From NCBI GenBank assembly GCA_964427595.1, contig CAYRUQ010000026.1, forward strand, positions 1 to 14,455: a stretch of 14,455 bases of DNA. The letters run 5' to 3'. The first letter of the stretch is position 1, and each line of letters begins with the position of its first letter. A program made the translations under genes and the position numbers. This document shows positions 7,683 to 14,455 of the stretch, piece after piece. This stretch comes from Enterosoma sp964427595 (GTDB taxonomy: Bacteria > Bacillota_I > Bacilli_A > RFN20 > CAG-288). A model generated the notes under the pieces. It worked only from the letters and a program-made list of their open reading frames with translations, had not been told where the DNA came from and searched no databases.

Positions 7683-8767
7683 CAGTTTTTCTCCTCAGTA
7701 GCGGGCTTCTCAGCAGGCGCTGCTTCAGTAGCAGTAGCTGTAGTAACCTCTTTATTTTCTTCGGCATTAGCATTGTTAGTGTTAGCAGGTTTACGAGTGA
7801 ATTTTCTAACTGTCTTTCTTCTTAAAGTTCTAGAAGAACCCTTACCGCTCTTTCTCATAGCGATAGCATCATCTCTGAGCTTGGTACGGATAGATTTAAT
7901 CTGCTCGTTAGGATCGACACTCTTTAACATCTCAGCCATCGTGCTGGTAGCAGTGGCAGCATCTTTATAAGCATAAAGAGGTTCACCATTCTTTCCTTCG
8001 ACAACAGCGTCGGCTAAAAGACCGACGATGATGCGGATGGAGCTCTCACTATCATCATTAGCGGGGATGAGATAATCGATCTCATCAGGATTGGTGTTAG
8101 TATCACCAAGGGCGAAGACAGGAATATGAAGAATTCTAGCTTCGGCGATGGCGTTGTGTTCAACTTTAGGATCGACGACGACTAAGGCGTTAGGAAGCTG
8201 ACGGATAGCTTTTAAACCTTCTAAGTTCATGTTGAGTTTATCTCTCAACTTGAGCTTCTCAGCCTGAGTCTTCTTAGGGAGAGAGGCAAACTCATCAGAG
8301 GCGATTTTGGCCTCTAATTCGTTTAATAAATCAACTCTCTTACGGATGGTTCTGAAGTTGGTTAAAGTACCACCTAACCATCTGTGAGTGACATAGAAGG
8401 ATCCAGAACGGATAGCTTCTTCACGGATAGCCTTTTGGGCATAAGCTTTAGTACCGACGAAAAGGACTTTTCCCTTGGTACCATTGGCGCCTTCAACGAT
8501 CTTCTTGAGAGCTTGATAGGCTTTCTGCATCTGGTTTGCAGACTTGTTTAAATCGATGATGTGAAGGTTGTTTCTCTTGCCATAGATGAAAGGTCTCATC
8601 TTCGGATTCCAGTGAGAAACACGATGTCCGAAATGACAACCTGCATCAAGCAAGGTCTTAGAACTGACAACAGGGTCAGTAGCAGAGTGGATGGTGGAGG
8701 CCATGACATCTGTGTTAGCAGGTGTAGTGGTCTCAGTGACGACTTGAGTCTTCTCTTCTTCGCTCAT
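7682..8767 (-). CDS. rpsB: Small-subunit ribosomal protein S2 with N- and C-terminal extensions
   Basis: S2 of the 30S subunit. The core runs from about residue 33 to 258 with LDAGCHFGHRVSHWNPKM, RWLGGTLTNF, VVVDP, and DTNTNPDEIDYLIPANDDS. At 361 residues it is about 100 longer than typical S2. The extra N-terminus (1-32) is Thr/Glu/Ala-rich. The extra C-terminus (259-361) has a helical part, then a basic stretch (RRKTVRKFTRK, near 316-326), then a low-complexity acidic Ala/Thr/Glu/Asn tail. ATG 8767 is preferred because GGAGG sits 6-7 nt upstream; the internal Met22 has no RBS. Transcription probably begins near 8912, leaving a long leader. Confidence 0.96.
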   Translation of the reverse strand: MSEEEKTQVVTETTTPANTDVMASTIHSATDPVVSSKTLLDAGCHFGHRVSHWNPKMRPFIYGKRNNLHIIDLNKSANQMQKAYQALKKIVEGANGTKGKVLFVGTKAYAQKAIREEAIRSGSFYVTHRWLGGTLTNFRTIRKRVDLLNELEAKIASDEFASLPKKTQAEKLKLRDKLNMNLEGLKAIRQLPNALVVVDPKVEHNAIAEARILHIPVFALGDTNTNPDEIDYLIPANDDSESSIRIIVGLLADAVVEGKNGEPLYAYKDAATATSTMAEMLKSVDPNEQIKSIRTKLRDDAIAMRKSGKGSSRTLRRKTVRKFTRKPANTNNANAEENKEVTTATATEAAPAEKPATEEKN

Positions 8768-8912
8768 TTTGAGCCTCCTTTTGTTAAGCTTCTAGATGTT
8801 TCGAGATGCCAACCCAGTATGCTAAGCATAGTAACCTTATCTAAAGAAGGGTGCGGCATAAAGGACTTGTCAGCAAGATCCGCATCTATGTTTATTGGCA
8901 TAAAAAATGCCT
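8768..8912 (-). promoter_or_regulatory. Structured rpsB leader (candidate autoregulatory r-protein leader)
   Basis: The leader from the inferred start near 8912 to the ATG is about 145 nt. Minus-strand elements: a 5' hairpin GGCAT-UUUUU-AUGCC (8911-8897); an outer stem UGCGG/CCGCA (8884-8880 with 8856-8852) enclosing CUUG-CUGA-CAAG (8877-8866), which can instead extend by GGA/UCC; a small palindrome UAUGCUUAGCAUA near 8832-8820; then the RBS. Mutually exclusive pairings are what a protein-binding autoregulatory leader would need, but I cannot match it to a named RNA family. Confidence 0.45.
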
Positions 8913-8918
8913 TGAAGA

Positions 8919-8927
8919 ACTATAACA
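8919..8927 (-). promoter_or_regulatory. Putative promoter of the rpsB operon (extended -10)
   Basis: TGTTATAGT on the minus strand (8927-8919) matches an extended -10 (TG-N-TATAGT). The -35 position is AT-rich with no consensus match. Predicted start is an A near 8912-8913. It is back to back with the tRNA promoter on the other strand. Confidence 0.45.
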
Positions 8928-8954
8928 TAACTAATAATTAAATAAAAGAAATAC

Positions 8955-8983
8955 TTGCTAACTTTAGTTCTTTACTCTATATT
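8955..8983 (+). promoter_or_regulatory. Putative promoter of tRNA-Glu
   Basis: TTGCTA (8955-8960) and TATATT (8978-8983) are separated by 17 bp, a good sigma-A-type promoter. The expected start near 8990 is only a few bases before the mature tRNA 5' end at 8998. Confidence 0.6.
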
Positions 8984-8997
8984 ATTAAAGCTGTTTT

Positions 8998-9074
8998 GGC
9001 CCTGTCGACAAGTGGCTTAAGTCTCAGCCCTCTCAAGGCTGCATTCACGGGTTCGAATCCCGTCAGGGTCACCA
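8998..9074 (+). tRNA. tRNA-Glu, anticodon CTC, with encoded CCA
   Basis: A full cloverleaf is visible. The acceptor stem pairs GGCCCTG (8998-9004) with CAGGGTC (9064-9070), including one G-U pair, followed by discriminator A and CCA (9072-9074). The D stem is GAC/GTC with a GG-containing loop. The anticodon stem CAGCC/GGCTG holds the loop CTCTCAA, with anticodon CTC at 9032-9034. The variable region is 5 nt (CATTC), and the T stem ACGGG/CCCGT has loop TTCGAAT. The anticodon reads GAG (Glu). It is the only plus-strand gene and sits between the core operon and the restriction-modification locus. Confidence 0.93.
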
Positions 9075-9092
9075 AGTAAAGTATCAAATAAG

Positions 9093-9126
9093 CTGTCACA
9101 ACATGCAAGCTGATGACAGTTTTTTT
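9093..9126 (+). terminator. Rho-independent terminator of tRNA-Glu
   Basis: CTGTCA (9093-9098) pairs with TGACAG (9114-9119) around a 15-nt loop, followed by seven T. It ends the plus-strand tRNA transcript. Between it and the res stop (9169) only AT-rich sequence remains; I see nothing else there. Confidence 0.75.
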
Positions 9127-9168
9127 CTTTATAAAGGCTTTTATATATCTATTAGTTTAGTGTTAGTC

Positions 9169-12100
9169 TCATTTCAGTACTTTGTTCAAAAGTTCATCAT
9201 AATTATCAACGACATCATAAAAAACATTGTTCCCACTGATCGCTTCAAAATGCTTTTTTGCACATTCTATCTTTGAGTTTTCAATTTCACGCAATTGCAA
9301 AGAACTCATCGACCCTTTCGTTTCAGCCACAAAATATATGTGTTTAACTTGTCCTTCATAAAAAGCTATAGCCCAATCAGGAGTATAACGGCCAATAGGA
9401 GTTGAAATATAGAAGCCCTTTGGCAACTTTACATATAAAGCAACTTTTGAATCATTGTCTAAATTAGACGCAAATTTACGTTCATTATCAGAATCATAAA
9501 TTAAATAGTCATATAAGTGTTTATTTACCTTCATAGCATTACTATTTAACTTTCCTTTGATTTCTGGTTTTGCAAATATATCTGTACTATACAGTTCAGG
9601 CAACTTTTCATATTTGATGTGCTGAACAATAACAGTTGCTTTTTCGTCATTAATAAGATTAGATGCCCTAATAATAAACTCTTCGGGATTTTCTGAAAAC
9701 TTTTTAAATGTTTCTGGCTTAATGCCATTTAAAATTTCTGCGATGTCTTGGCGTCTTAACCCAGTTGAATATACTAACTTTCCTAAAAGATCATATTTAA
9801 CACTCGTTTTGACGTAAATTTCCTTCTCATTAAACTCGCCTTTAGTAAAAGCTGTTCCCTCAATCAACTTTTCTCGAGATTCAATTTTTTCTAAAGAACC
9901 ACTTTGAATCCTAACACGAATTTTTGTCACTTCTAACTTATTATCCAAGGACTTAATTGATTTTTCTATAAGTTCATGTGTATCAAAACTTACAAAATAA
10001 CTGGATTTTGGACTAATTTGTTCCCATAATTTTATAAATTCGTCCATTTGCAATTTATCGTTTTTAACATGCAATATAACATTATTTTCTCTAGAATTAT
10101 TAGGCTTTAATCTATCCCAATTATATACACCATCTAAAATATCCTGAATAGAATTGCTATATTCAGAATATTTGTTAAAAGTGATTTTTTCTCTACTATT
10201 GTAATAGGTTTCTGTTAAGTTCCCATCATCATCTATGTATTTATTGGCTGAAAGAATAGCAACAATACAGCTAGCCATAACACTATTGATTGTTTTAGAA
10301 TTGTTACCATCATTATCTACAATTTTTTGCCCATCAAAAAGACTTGCGTCTACTTTTTTAGGTCGACTTACAACAGAATCCGCCATTTCTTTCTGTAAGC
10401 CTTCGGCAAATCTTTCATAACTTTCGCTGGCTATGACCGTAAGCACATTTATATTATGTACTTCGTCGCCCAACATACTGGCATCCATACGTTCTCCAGT
10501 CTGATTTACGCAAAGGCGTAGACCACGCCCAACTTCCTGTCGCTTACGCACTTCACTACTGCTTTGCTTTAATGTACAAATTTGGAATACATTAGGGTTA
10601 TCCCATCCTTCGCGAAGTGCCGAGTGTGAAAAGATAAAGCGTACTGGCGAATTCTGCGGATTACAATCGAGGAGCGTTTCCTTATCCCTCATGATAAGGT
10701 CATAAGCGTTTATATCGTCGGAAGTTTTCTCGTTTTTGTCGCTTACTTTGCTATCTGTCATTTTTCCCTTCTTATCAATAGAAAAATATCCTGCATGAGT
10801 TTCATGGGCAGAGATTTGGTTAAGATATTGCATATAAGCCTTATCATTAGATTTACGCTTCTCATCGTCCACAATCTTGTTGTACTCTTCTTCAAACATA
10901 TCGGCATATATGCCGTTGTGAGGATTACCATCTTCGTCGTACCGCTTGTACTTTTCTACTTTGTCGATAAAGAACAAACTTAATACCTTTATTCCCTCAT
11001 GAAGTAGCTGTTTCTCCCTTTCAATATGAGAAAGAATTGTTTCATGAATCTGAATGCGACGCAAATCATCTTCACTGACCTTGCCGATAACTTCTCCTAC
11101 ACAAATTTTAATGCCGTTCTCAAGTTCCACCGAGTTATCACGACCATCGATAAACTTTACAACAAAATGGTTTTTATATTCGTCTAAGTTTTCTGAGTGA
11201 TTGTAGATACTAAAACCTATACTTGCCTCCATCGTTTTTTTGACGATATTGTTCTTGCGCTTACAGTCGAACTCTATGGTCGCAGTAGGATCTTTTTCCT
11301 TGGAGACATTTATGGCTTTCAAATAGACATACCCATCAGTTGCTATGGCACCCTTTTCTTCAATGCCCTTGACTTCTATCTTTTTAACCAACTTTTTGTT
11401 ATATGCATCCATGGCATCTAAACGATAAACCATGTTGTAAATACTATCTGCCTTGTGCGTAGCAGAATAGCGTAAAGTAATCAGCGGGTTGAATTTTTTT
11501 AGTTGCTCTTTCGTCATCTTGCCTTCAACTGACTGAGGCTCATCAATAATAAGAATAGGGTTCGTCTCGGCAATAATATCAATGGGTCGGCGTGAATGAA
11601 ACTCGTCTAACACCATAAAAATGCGTCGTGAGTCCTTGCCTTTAGCATTGAACGCCTGCGAATTTATAATCATTACATTAATAGAATTATCAGAGGCAAA
11701 GTGGTCAATATCCGTCAGTTGTGAAGAGTTATATATAAAAAATTTTATCTTCTTCTTGTATTCCTCGGCAAAATGATTCTGAGTTACTTGAAAAGACTTA
11801 TACACACCTTCACGAATAGCAATACTCGGTACTACTACAATAAACTTGCTCCAACCATAGTGCTTGTTCAGTTCGTACATGGTCTTGATATATGTGTACG
11901 TCTTTCCAACACCAGTTTCCATTTCTATAGTGAGATTATATTTCCCGTATAACTGTGTAGAAGGTTTGAGCTGATTGGTGTGCTGTACCTTTTGTAGGTT
12001 TTCCAAAATTAATTTGTCTGTAAGTTCAAGCGGCTCGTTGCGCCAGCCCGTAAAGTCTTCGTCGTCAGTTATGGTCTGTTGATAATCTACACCTCTGTCC

Positions 12101-12204
12101 ATGCGATAAGTCGACGTATGATAGGGTTGCCCTGTGAACACATCTACAACAGCTTTTGCCGCAGCCTCTTGGAAGTCTAGGTGCTTGAATTGAAATTTTA
12201 ACAT
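9169..12204 (-). CDS. res: Type III restriction endonuclease subunit Res (SF2 helicase plus PD-(D/E)XK nuclease)
   Basis: ATP-dependent translocase/nuclease subunit that cuts unmethylated DNA only in complex with Mod. The N-terminal SF2 helicase has Walker A METGVGKT (about residues 95-102), Walker B LIIDEPQ (218-224), SAT (247-249), and motifs V-VI SALREGWDNPN and QEVGRGLRL (near 527-564). The C-terminal nuclease has PDWAIAF (Asp943) and AETKGS (Glu961, Lys963), so the active site looks intact. I start at ATG 12204 (1011 residues) because AAGGGTGG lies just upstream; a GTG at 12213 is the alternative. It follows the mod stop by about 11 nt, as in standard mod-res operons. Base composition drops after the helicase part: about 42-52% GC in samples above 10.43 kb against about 22-37% below. 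Confidence 0.95.
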   Translation of the reverse strand: MLKFQFKHLDFQEAAAKAVVDVFTGQPYHTSTYRMDRGVDYQQTITDDEDFTGWRNEPLELTDKLILENLQKVQHTNQLKPSTQLYGKYNLTIEMETGVGKTYTYIKTMYELNKHYGWSKFIVVVPSIAIREGVYKSFQVTQNHFAEEYKKKIKFFIYNSSQLTDIDHFASDNSINVMIINSQAFNAKGKDSRRIFMVLDEFHSRRPIDIIAETNPILIIDEPQSVEGKMTKEQLKKFNPLITLRYSATHKADSIYNMVYRLDAMDAYNKKLVKKIEVKGIEEKGAIATDGYVYLKAINVSKEKDPTATIEFDCKRKNNIVKKTMEASIGFSIYNHSENLDEYKNHFVVKFIDGRDNSVELENGIKICVGEVIGKVSEDDLRRIQIHETILSHIEREKQLLHEGIKVLSLFFIDKVEKYKRYDEDGNPHNGIYADMFEEEYNKIVDDEKRKSNDKAYMQYLNQISAHETHAGYFSIDKKGKMTDSKVSDKNEKTSDDINAYDLIMRDKETLLDCNPQNSPVRFIFSHSALREGWDNPNVFQICTLKQSSSEVRKRQEVGRGLRLCVNQTGERMDASMLGDEVHNINVLTVIASESYERFAEGLQKEMADSVVSRPKKVDASLFDGQKIVDNDGNNSKTINSVMASCIVAILSANKYIDDDGNLTETYYNSREKITFNKYSEYSNSIQDILDGVYNWDRLKPNNSRENNVILHVKNDKLQMDEFIKLWEQISPKSSYFVSFDTHELIEKSIKSLDNKLEVTKIRVRIQSGSLEKIESREKLIEGTAFTKGEFNEKEIYVKTSVKYDLLGKLVYSTGLRRQDIAEILNGIKPETFKKFSENPEEFIIRASNLINDEKATVIVQHIKYEKLPELYSTDIFAKPEIKGKLNSNAMKVNKHLYDYLIYDSDNERKFASNLDNDSKVALYVKLPKGFYISTPIGRYTPDWAIAFYEGQVKHIYFVAETKGSMSSLQLREIENSKIECAKKHFEAISGNNVFYDVVDNYDELLNKVLK

Positions 12205-12215
12205 AACGCCCACCC

Positions 12216-14200
12216 TTATATAACCTTGATGCGCTTGGAAATATCGTCAGCGTCCTCAGGCATATAATGTTTGAATATCTCGAACACATTAATTTTGGAT
12301 GGGCTGTCAGCAAAACCGCTGTCCCGAAAAACGACACGGTGCGGTTTACGCTTTGCAATTTCCCTTATAACACTTTCAGGCATATTTTGATCAAAGCAAG
12401 CAATCAGATCGCCATTGTTATAGGTATGTATGGTGCAGCCATCTATCTTTTCGGAAGTATATGGCATAGAAAGTGGCAACCCCCAATCAATGAGACAACC
12501 GAATAATAAATCAAGATCAGTTCGGTCCTCCTTGATATTAGAAACCATATCAAAAAGTTTGCCTTGTTCGTAGTCGTCAGCAACAAAATATACATCTTTC
12601 ATATTACTATCGTCGAGTTTCAAAACACGGAAACCGACATCAAGATTTTGTACCTTTGAGCCATTTTCGGTTTTTATTTTTTCACCTACTCTGCGGATAC
12701 GCTCTTTCCCTATTTCACAGATGTTTTTATAGCCTGCTTTATATGCTTCACTCTGCTCGTCACAACGTTCAGGGAGTTGCACCATAATAAATTTACGATT
12801 GCCTCCATCCTCGGCGTTTAGTTGCATAACAGCGTGGGCGGTGGTAGACGAACCACTAAAAAAATCGAGGATTATGGAATCTTTATTATTACTTACAGAC
12901 TGCAATAATTTTTTAATTAATGAAGTAGGCTTTACATAATCAAATAATGTCGCCCCCATAAGTGAAGTTATTTCCTTGTTTGAATTATCATTTGAAAATT
13001 CATTTTCTGTAAAATCCAATGTTGTTATAGGTTTAGTCCTTTCTAAATATTGGATTTCATAGCTACCATTCGAATTTTTTTCGATAGTTGCATTTAAATA
13101 GGTTTTCGTATATATTCTTCCGGTTTTACTAATTTCTATCCAGCCATTTTCATATCCAAAATCAAAAAGTTTCTTTGACCATCTCCATACCCAATCATGC
13201 TTTCCATGTTCACCAGCATGCCTTCGATTATGACGTTCAATATTTCCGCCAGGAACATAAGTTACCCCACCAATCTCGATTGGATAGTCCATTGTTTTAT
13301 TGTATTGTAGGGTATTATAATCTAAAGTTTGATTCAATTTATAGGGACCTCTTTCATTATAAAATTCATCCTTAAATTTAAATCCTTCATCTTGGTGCAC
13401 TACACCGGCTATACTAACTTCATTGATATTTTTTGAATAAACCAAAACATAATCATGATTCTTTGCATAAGTATCGGTTGATTTACCGCCTTTTTTTGTT
13501 ACACGTGGAAACTCTGAAAGAAAATTATCAGCACCAAAAATTTCATCACAAATTTTTTTAAGATTTGCTTGCTCGTTATCATCAATAGAAATAAATATAA
13601 CTCCATCATCGGTAAGTAAATTCCTCGCAAGCATAAGTCGAGGATAAATCATACTACACCAGTTTGAATGAAATCTGCCGTTTGAATCAGTGTTCTTAAA
13701 CAGACGATTTTTGTCCTTGTCGTACATACCCATCTGCTCGTTTTCTTCTTTTTGTGGGTGCGTAAAATTATCGTCATATATAAAATCGTTGCCCGTGTTA
13801 TATGGCGGATCTATATATATAAATTTCACCCTGTTAAGGTAACTTTCTTGCAGCAGTTTGAGGACTTCGAGGTTATCGCCTTCGATATATAAATTTTCGG
13901 TGGTATCCTTATCTTTACTTTCTTCGGGACAAGGGCGTAATGTTTTGGTGGTAGGCTGGTTTGCTTTTACAATAGACTCTCTTTTTCCAGCCCATGTAAA
14001 CTCATAGCGTTCATTCCTCCCCCCCCTTTCACAACTTCATTCGAGAGCATTTGCTGAAACATTTCTAAATTAAGTTTATATTTTGTTTGACCATTCTCTT
14101 TATATTCAGTTTTACAATTTGGAAATAGCTCAAAAATTTTTTTCAAATTTTCTAGTGCGTTATCTTTAGTTTTAAACTTCATTTTTTCTATTGTTTTCAT
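12216..14200 (-). CDS. mod: Type III DNA adenine methyltransferase Mod, frame broken at a poly-G tract (probably phase-variable, OFF as given)
   Basis: Mod recognises the target site, methylates adenine and is needed for Res activity. The N-terminal 58 residues (MKTIEKMKFKT, then FELFPNC) match family Mod starts. A G8 run follows, after which the given frame stops at 13967 (77 residues). With one more G, K58 continues into GGG-R-NERYEFTWAGKRES, then NLYIEGDNLEVLKLLQESYL and the catalytic DPPY (131-134), with no stop down to 12218: 661 residues, a normal Mod length. Motif DPPY precedes the AdoMet motif DFFSGSS (about 446-452), the beta-type order. The AT-rich middle (about 255-430) is the expected target recognition domain. 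AGGGGG lies 9 nt before ATG 14200. A start at GTG 13829 would lack the conserved N-terminus and is unlikely. Confidence 0.93.
14019..14026 (-). repeat. Homopolymer tract G8 on the coding strand of mod (slippage site)
   Basis: Eight C on the plus strand, read as G8 in codons 59-61 of mod. G8 gives a 77-residue truncated product; G9 or G6 restores the full 661-residue (or 660-residue) Mod frame. The conserved ERYEFTW block begins only a few codons downstream in the shifted frame, so the frame break is pinned to this tract. Confidence 0.9.
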
Positions 14201-14209
14201 TTCGTACTG

Positions 14210-14335
14210 CCCCCTATTATTTCCAAATAATCATTTTTGAGTTCTAAGATAGAGCATAGTCTAAACGATAAAAATAAAATAAACTATTTTTATCAAAGAA
14301 CCCCTACGATCACAATTTTGTTAAATAAACGATAA
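14210..14335 (-). promoter_or_regulatory. Upstream control region of mod: putative promoter, inverted repeat and paired direct repeats
   Basis: A possible promoter on the minus strand is TTGTGA (14315-14310), 17 bp, then TG-A-TAAAAA (14295-14287). Its -10 lies in a perfect 10-bp inverted repeat (14267-14276 with 14285-14294, 8-nt spacer). The 10-mer taaacgataa occurs twice on the plus strand (14262-14271 and 14326-14335), 64 bp apart. The RBS AGGGGG is at 14215-14210. A second weak promoter candidate is TTGATT/TAAAAT (14420-14415, 14396-14391). Confidence 0.35.
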
Positions 14336-14455
14336 GTGCCGATATTAAATTTAGAATGAAGAATAAGAATGGCATAAAGGATTCGTTTTTATTTTACTAT
14401 TGTAAGCGTCAATAAATCAATGTCTTGAAAGAAAAGAAGAATCATTTGAATTTGA
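14336..14455. other. AT-rich intergenic end of the window
   Basis: No open frame with a convincing start and RBS, no RNA gene and no mobile-element end seen here. The stretch is AT-rich and holds only the weak second promoter candidate for mod. Confidence 0.5.

Noticed and set aside
7243..7701. A 152-codon open frame on the plus strand across tsf
   Set aside because: It lies antisense to the well-supported EF-Ts gene, has no recognisable domain or RBS, and reflects codon bias of the coding strand.
8561..8941. A 126-codon plus-strand open frame across the rpsB start and leader
   Set aside because: Shadow of the rpsB N-terminus and leader; no RBS or family resemblance.
9020..9045. Reading the tRNA as tRNA-Ser or tRNA-Leu
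   Set aside because: The variable region is only 5 nt and the anticodon CTC in a 7-nt loop fits tRNA-Glu; no long extra arm exists.
8998..9168. Attachment-site repeat of the tRNA 3' end flanking the restriction-modification locus
   Set aside because: I looked for a second copy of the T-arm/acceptor sequence near 14.2-14.45 kb and found none in the window.
12065..12358. A 97-codon minus-strand open frame across the mod-res junction
   Set aside because: Out of frame with both mod and res, which are continuous here; no sign of an extra gene or a frameshift.
12216..13829. Short Mod starting at GTG 13829 as a complete gene
   Set aside because: It would begin only six codons before the DPPY motif and lose the conserved NLYIEGDNLEVLKLLQ block that is intact just upstream in the same frame; no good RBS. 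The gene is better read from 14200 with a tract frameshift.
8855..14381. Shared 11-mer ggcataaagga at 8855 and 14371
   Set aside because: A single AT-rich match without matching context; probably chance.
1..14455. CRISPR array, transposase, phage gene or toxin-antitoxin pair
   Set aside because: No regularly spaced repeats, no transposase or integrase motifs and no small paired genes with RBS were seen on either strand.

Overview
The window looks like a chromosomal segment of a low-GC, Gram-positive-type bacterium. My best guess is an uncultured Bacilli / Erysipelotrichia / RF39- or Acholeplasma-like lineage; this is inferred from gene order and AT-rich codon use (many AGA arginine codons), not from any search. 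TGA is used as a stop (rpsB, frr, cdsA), so the code is the standard one and not the Mycoplasma code.

Layout. Nearly everything reads on the minus strand. From about 8.9 kb down to 1.0 kb lies a textbook conserved operon, in transcription order: rpsB, tsf, (hairpin), pyrH, frr, uppS, cdsA, dxr, rseP. It makes ribosomal protein S2, EF-Ts, UMP kinase, ribosome recycling factor, undecaprenyl-PP synthase, CDP-DAG synthase, DXP reductoisomerase and a site-2 protease. Most junctions are overlapping or nearly so (TGATG, TAATG, ATGA, TAA-C-ATG), so translational coupling is likely. A leader of about 145 nt with several hairpins precedes rpsB. A tRNA-Glu(CTC) gene is transcribed divergently on the plus strand and has its own promoter and terminator.

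Beyond the tRNA (9.17-14.2 kb) is a two-gene type III restriction-modification locus: mod (DNA methyltransferase) followed by res (helicase-nuclease). At the other end (1-900) is the 5' part of a gene for a secreted or surface protein, which runs off the window edge.

The main discovery is a pair of poly-G tracts. The only two G/C homopolymers of 6 or more that I find in the window lie inside the 5' coding parts of these two accessory genes: G8 in mod (14019-14026) and G9 in the secreted-protein gene (716-724). In both, the long downstream reading frame is joined to its own start, RBS and N-terminus only if the tract gains one G (or loses two). Both genes are therefore out of frame as given. 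This is the signature of slipped-strand phase variation: mod would be the switch of a phase-variable methylome (a phasevarion), and the other gene an on/off cell-surface antigen. The competing explanation is homopolymer undercalling in the assembly, because both tracts are short by exactly one base. Raw reads would settle it.
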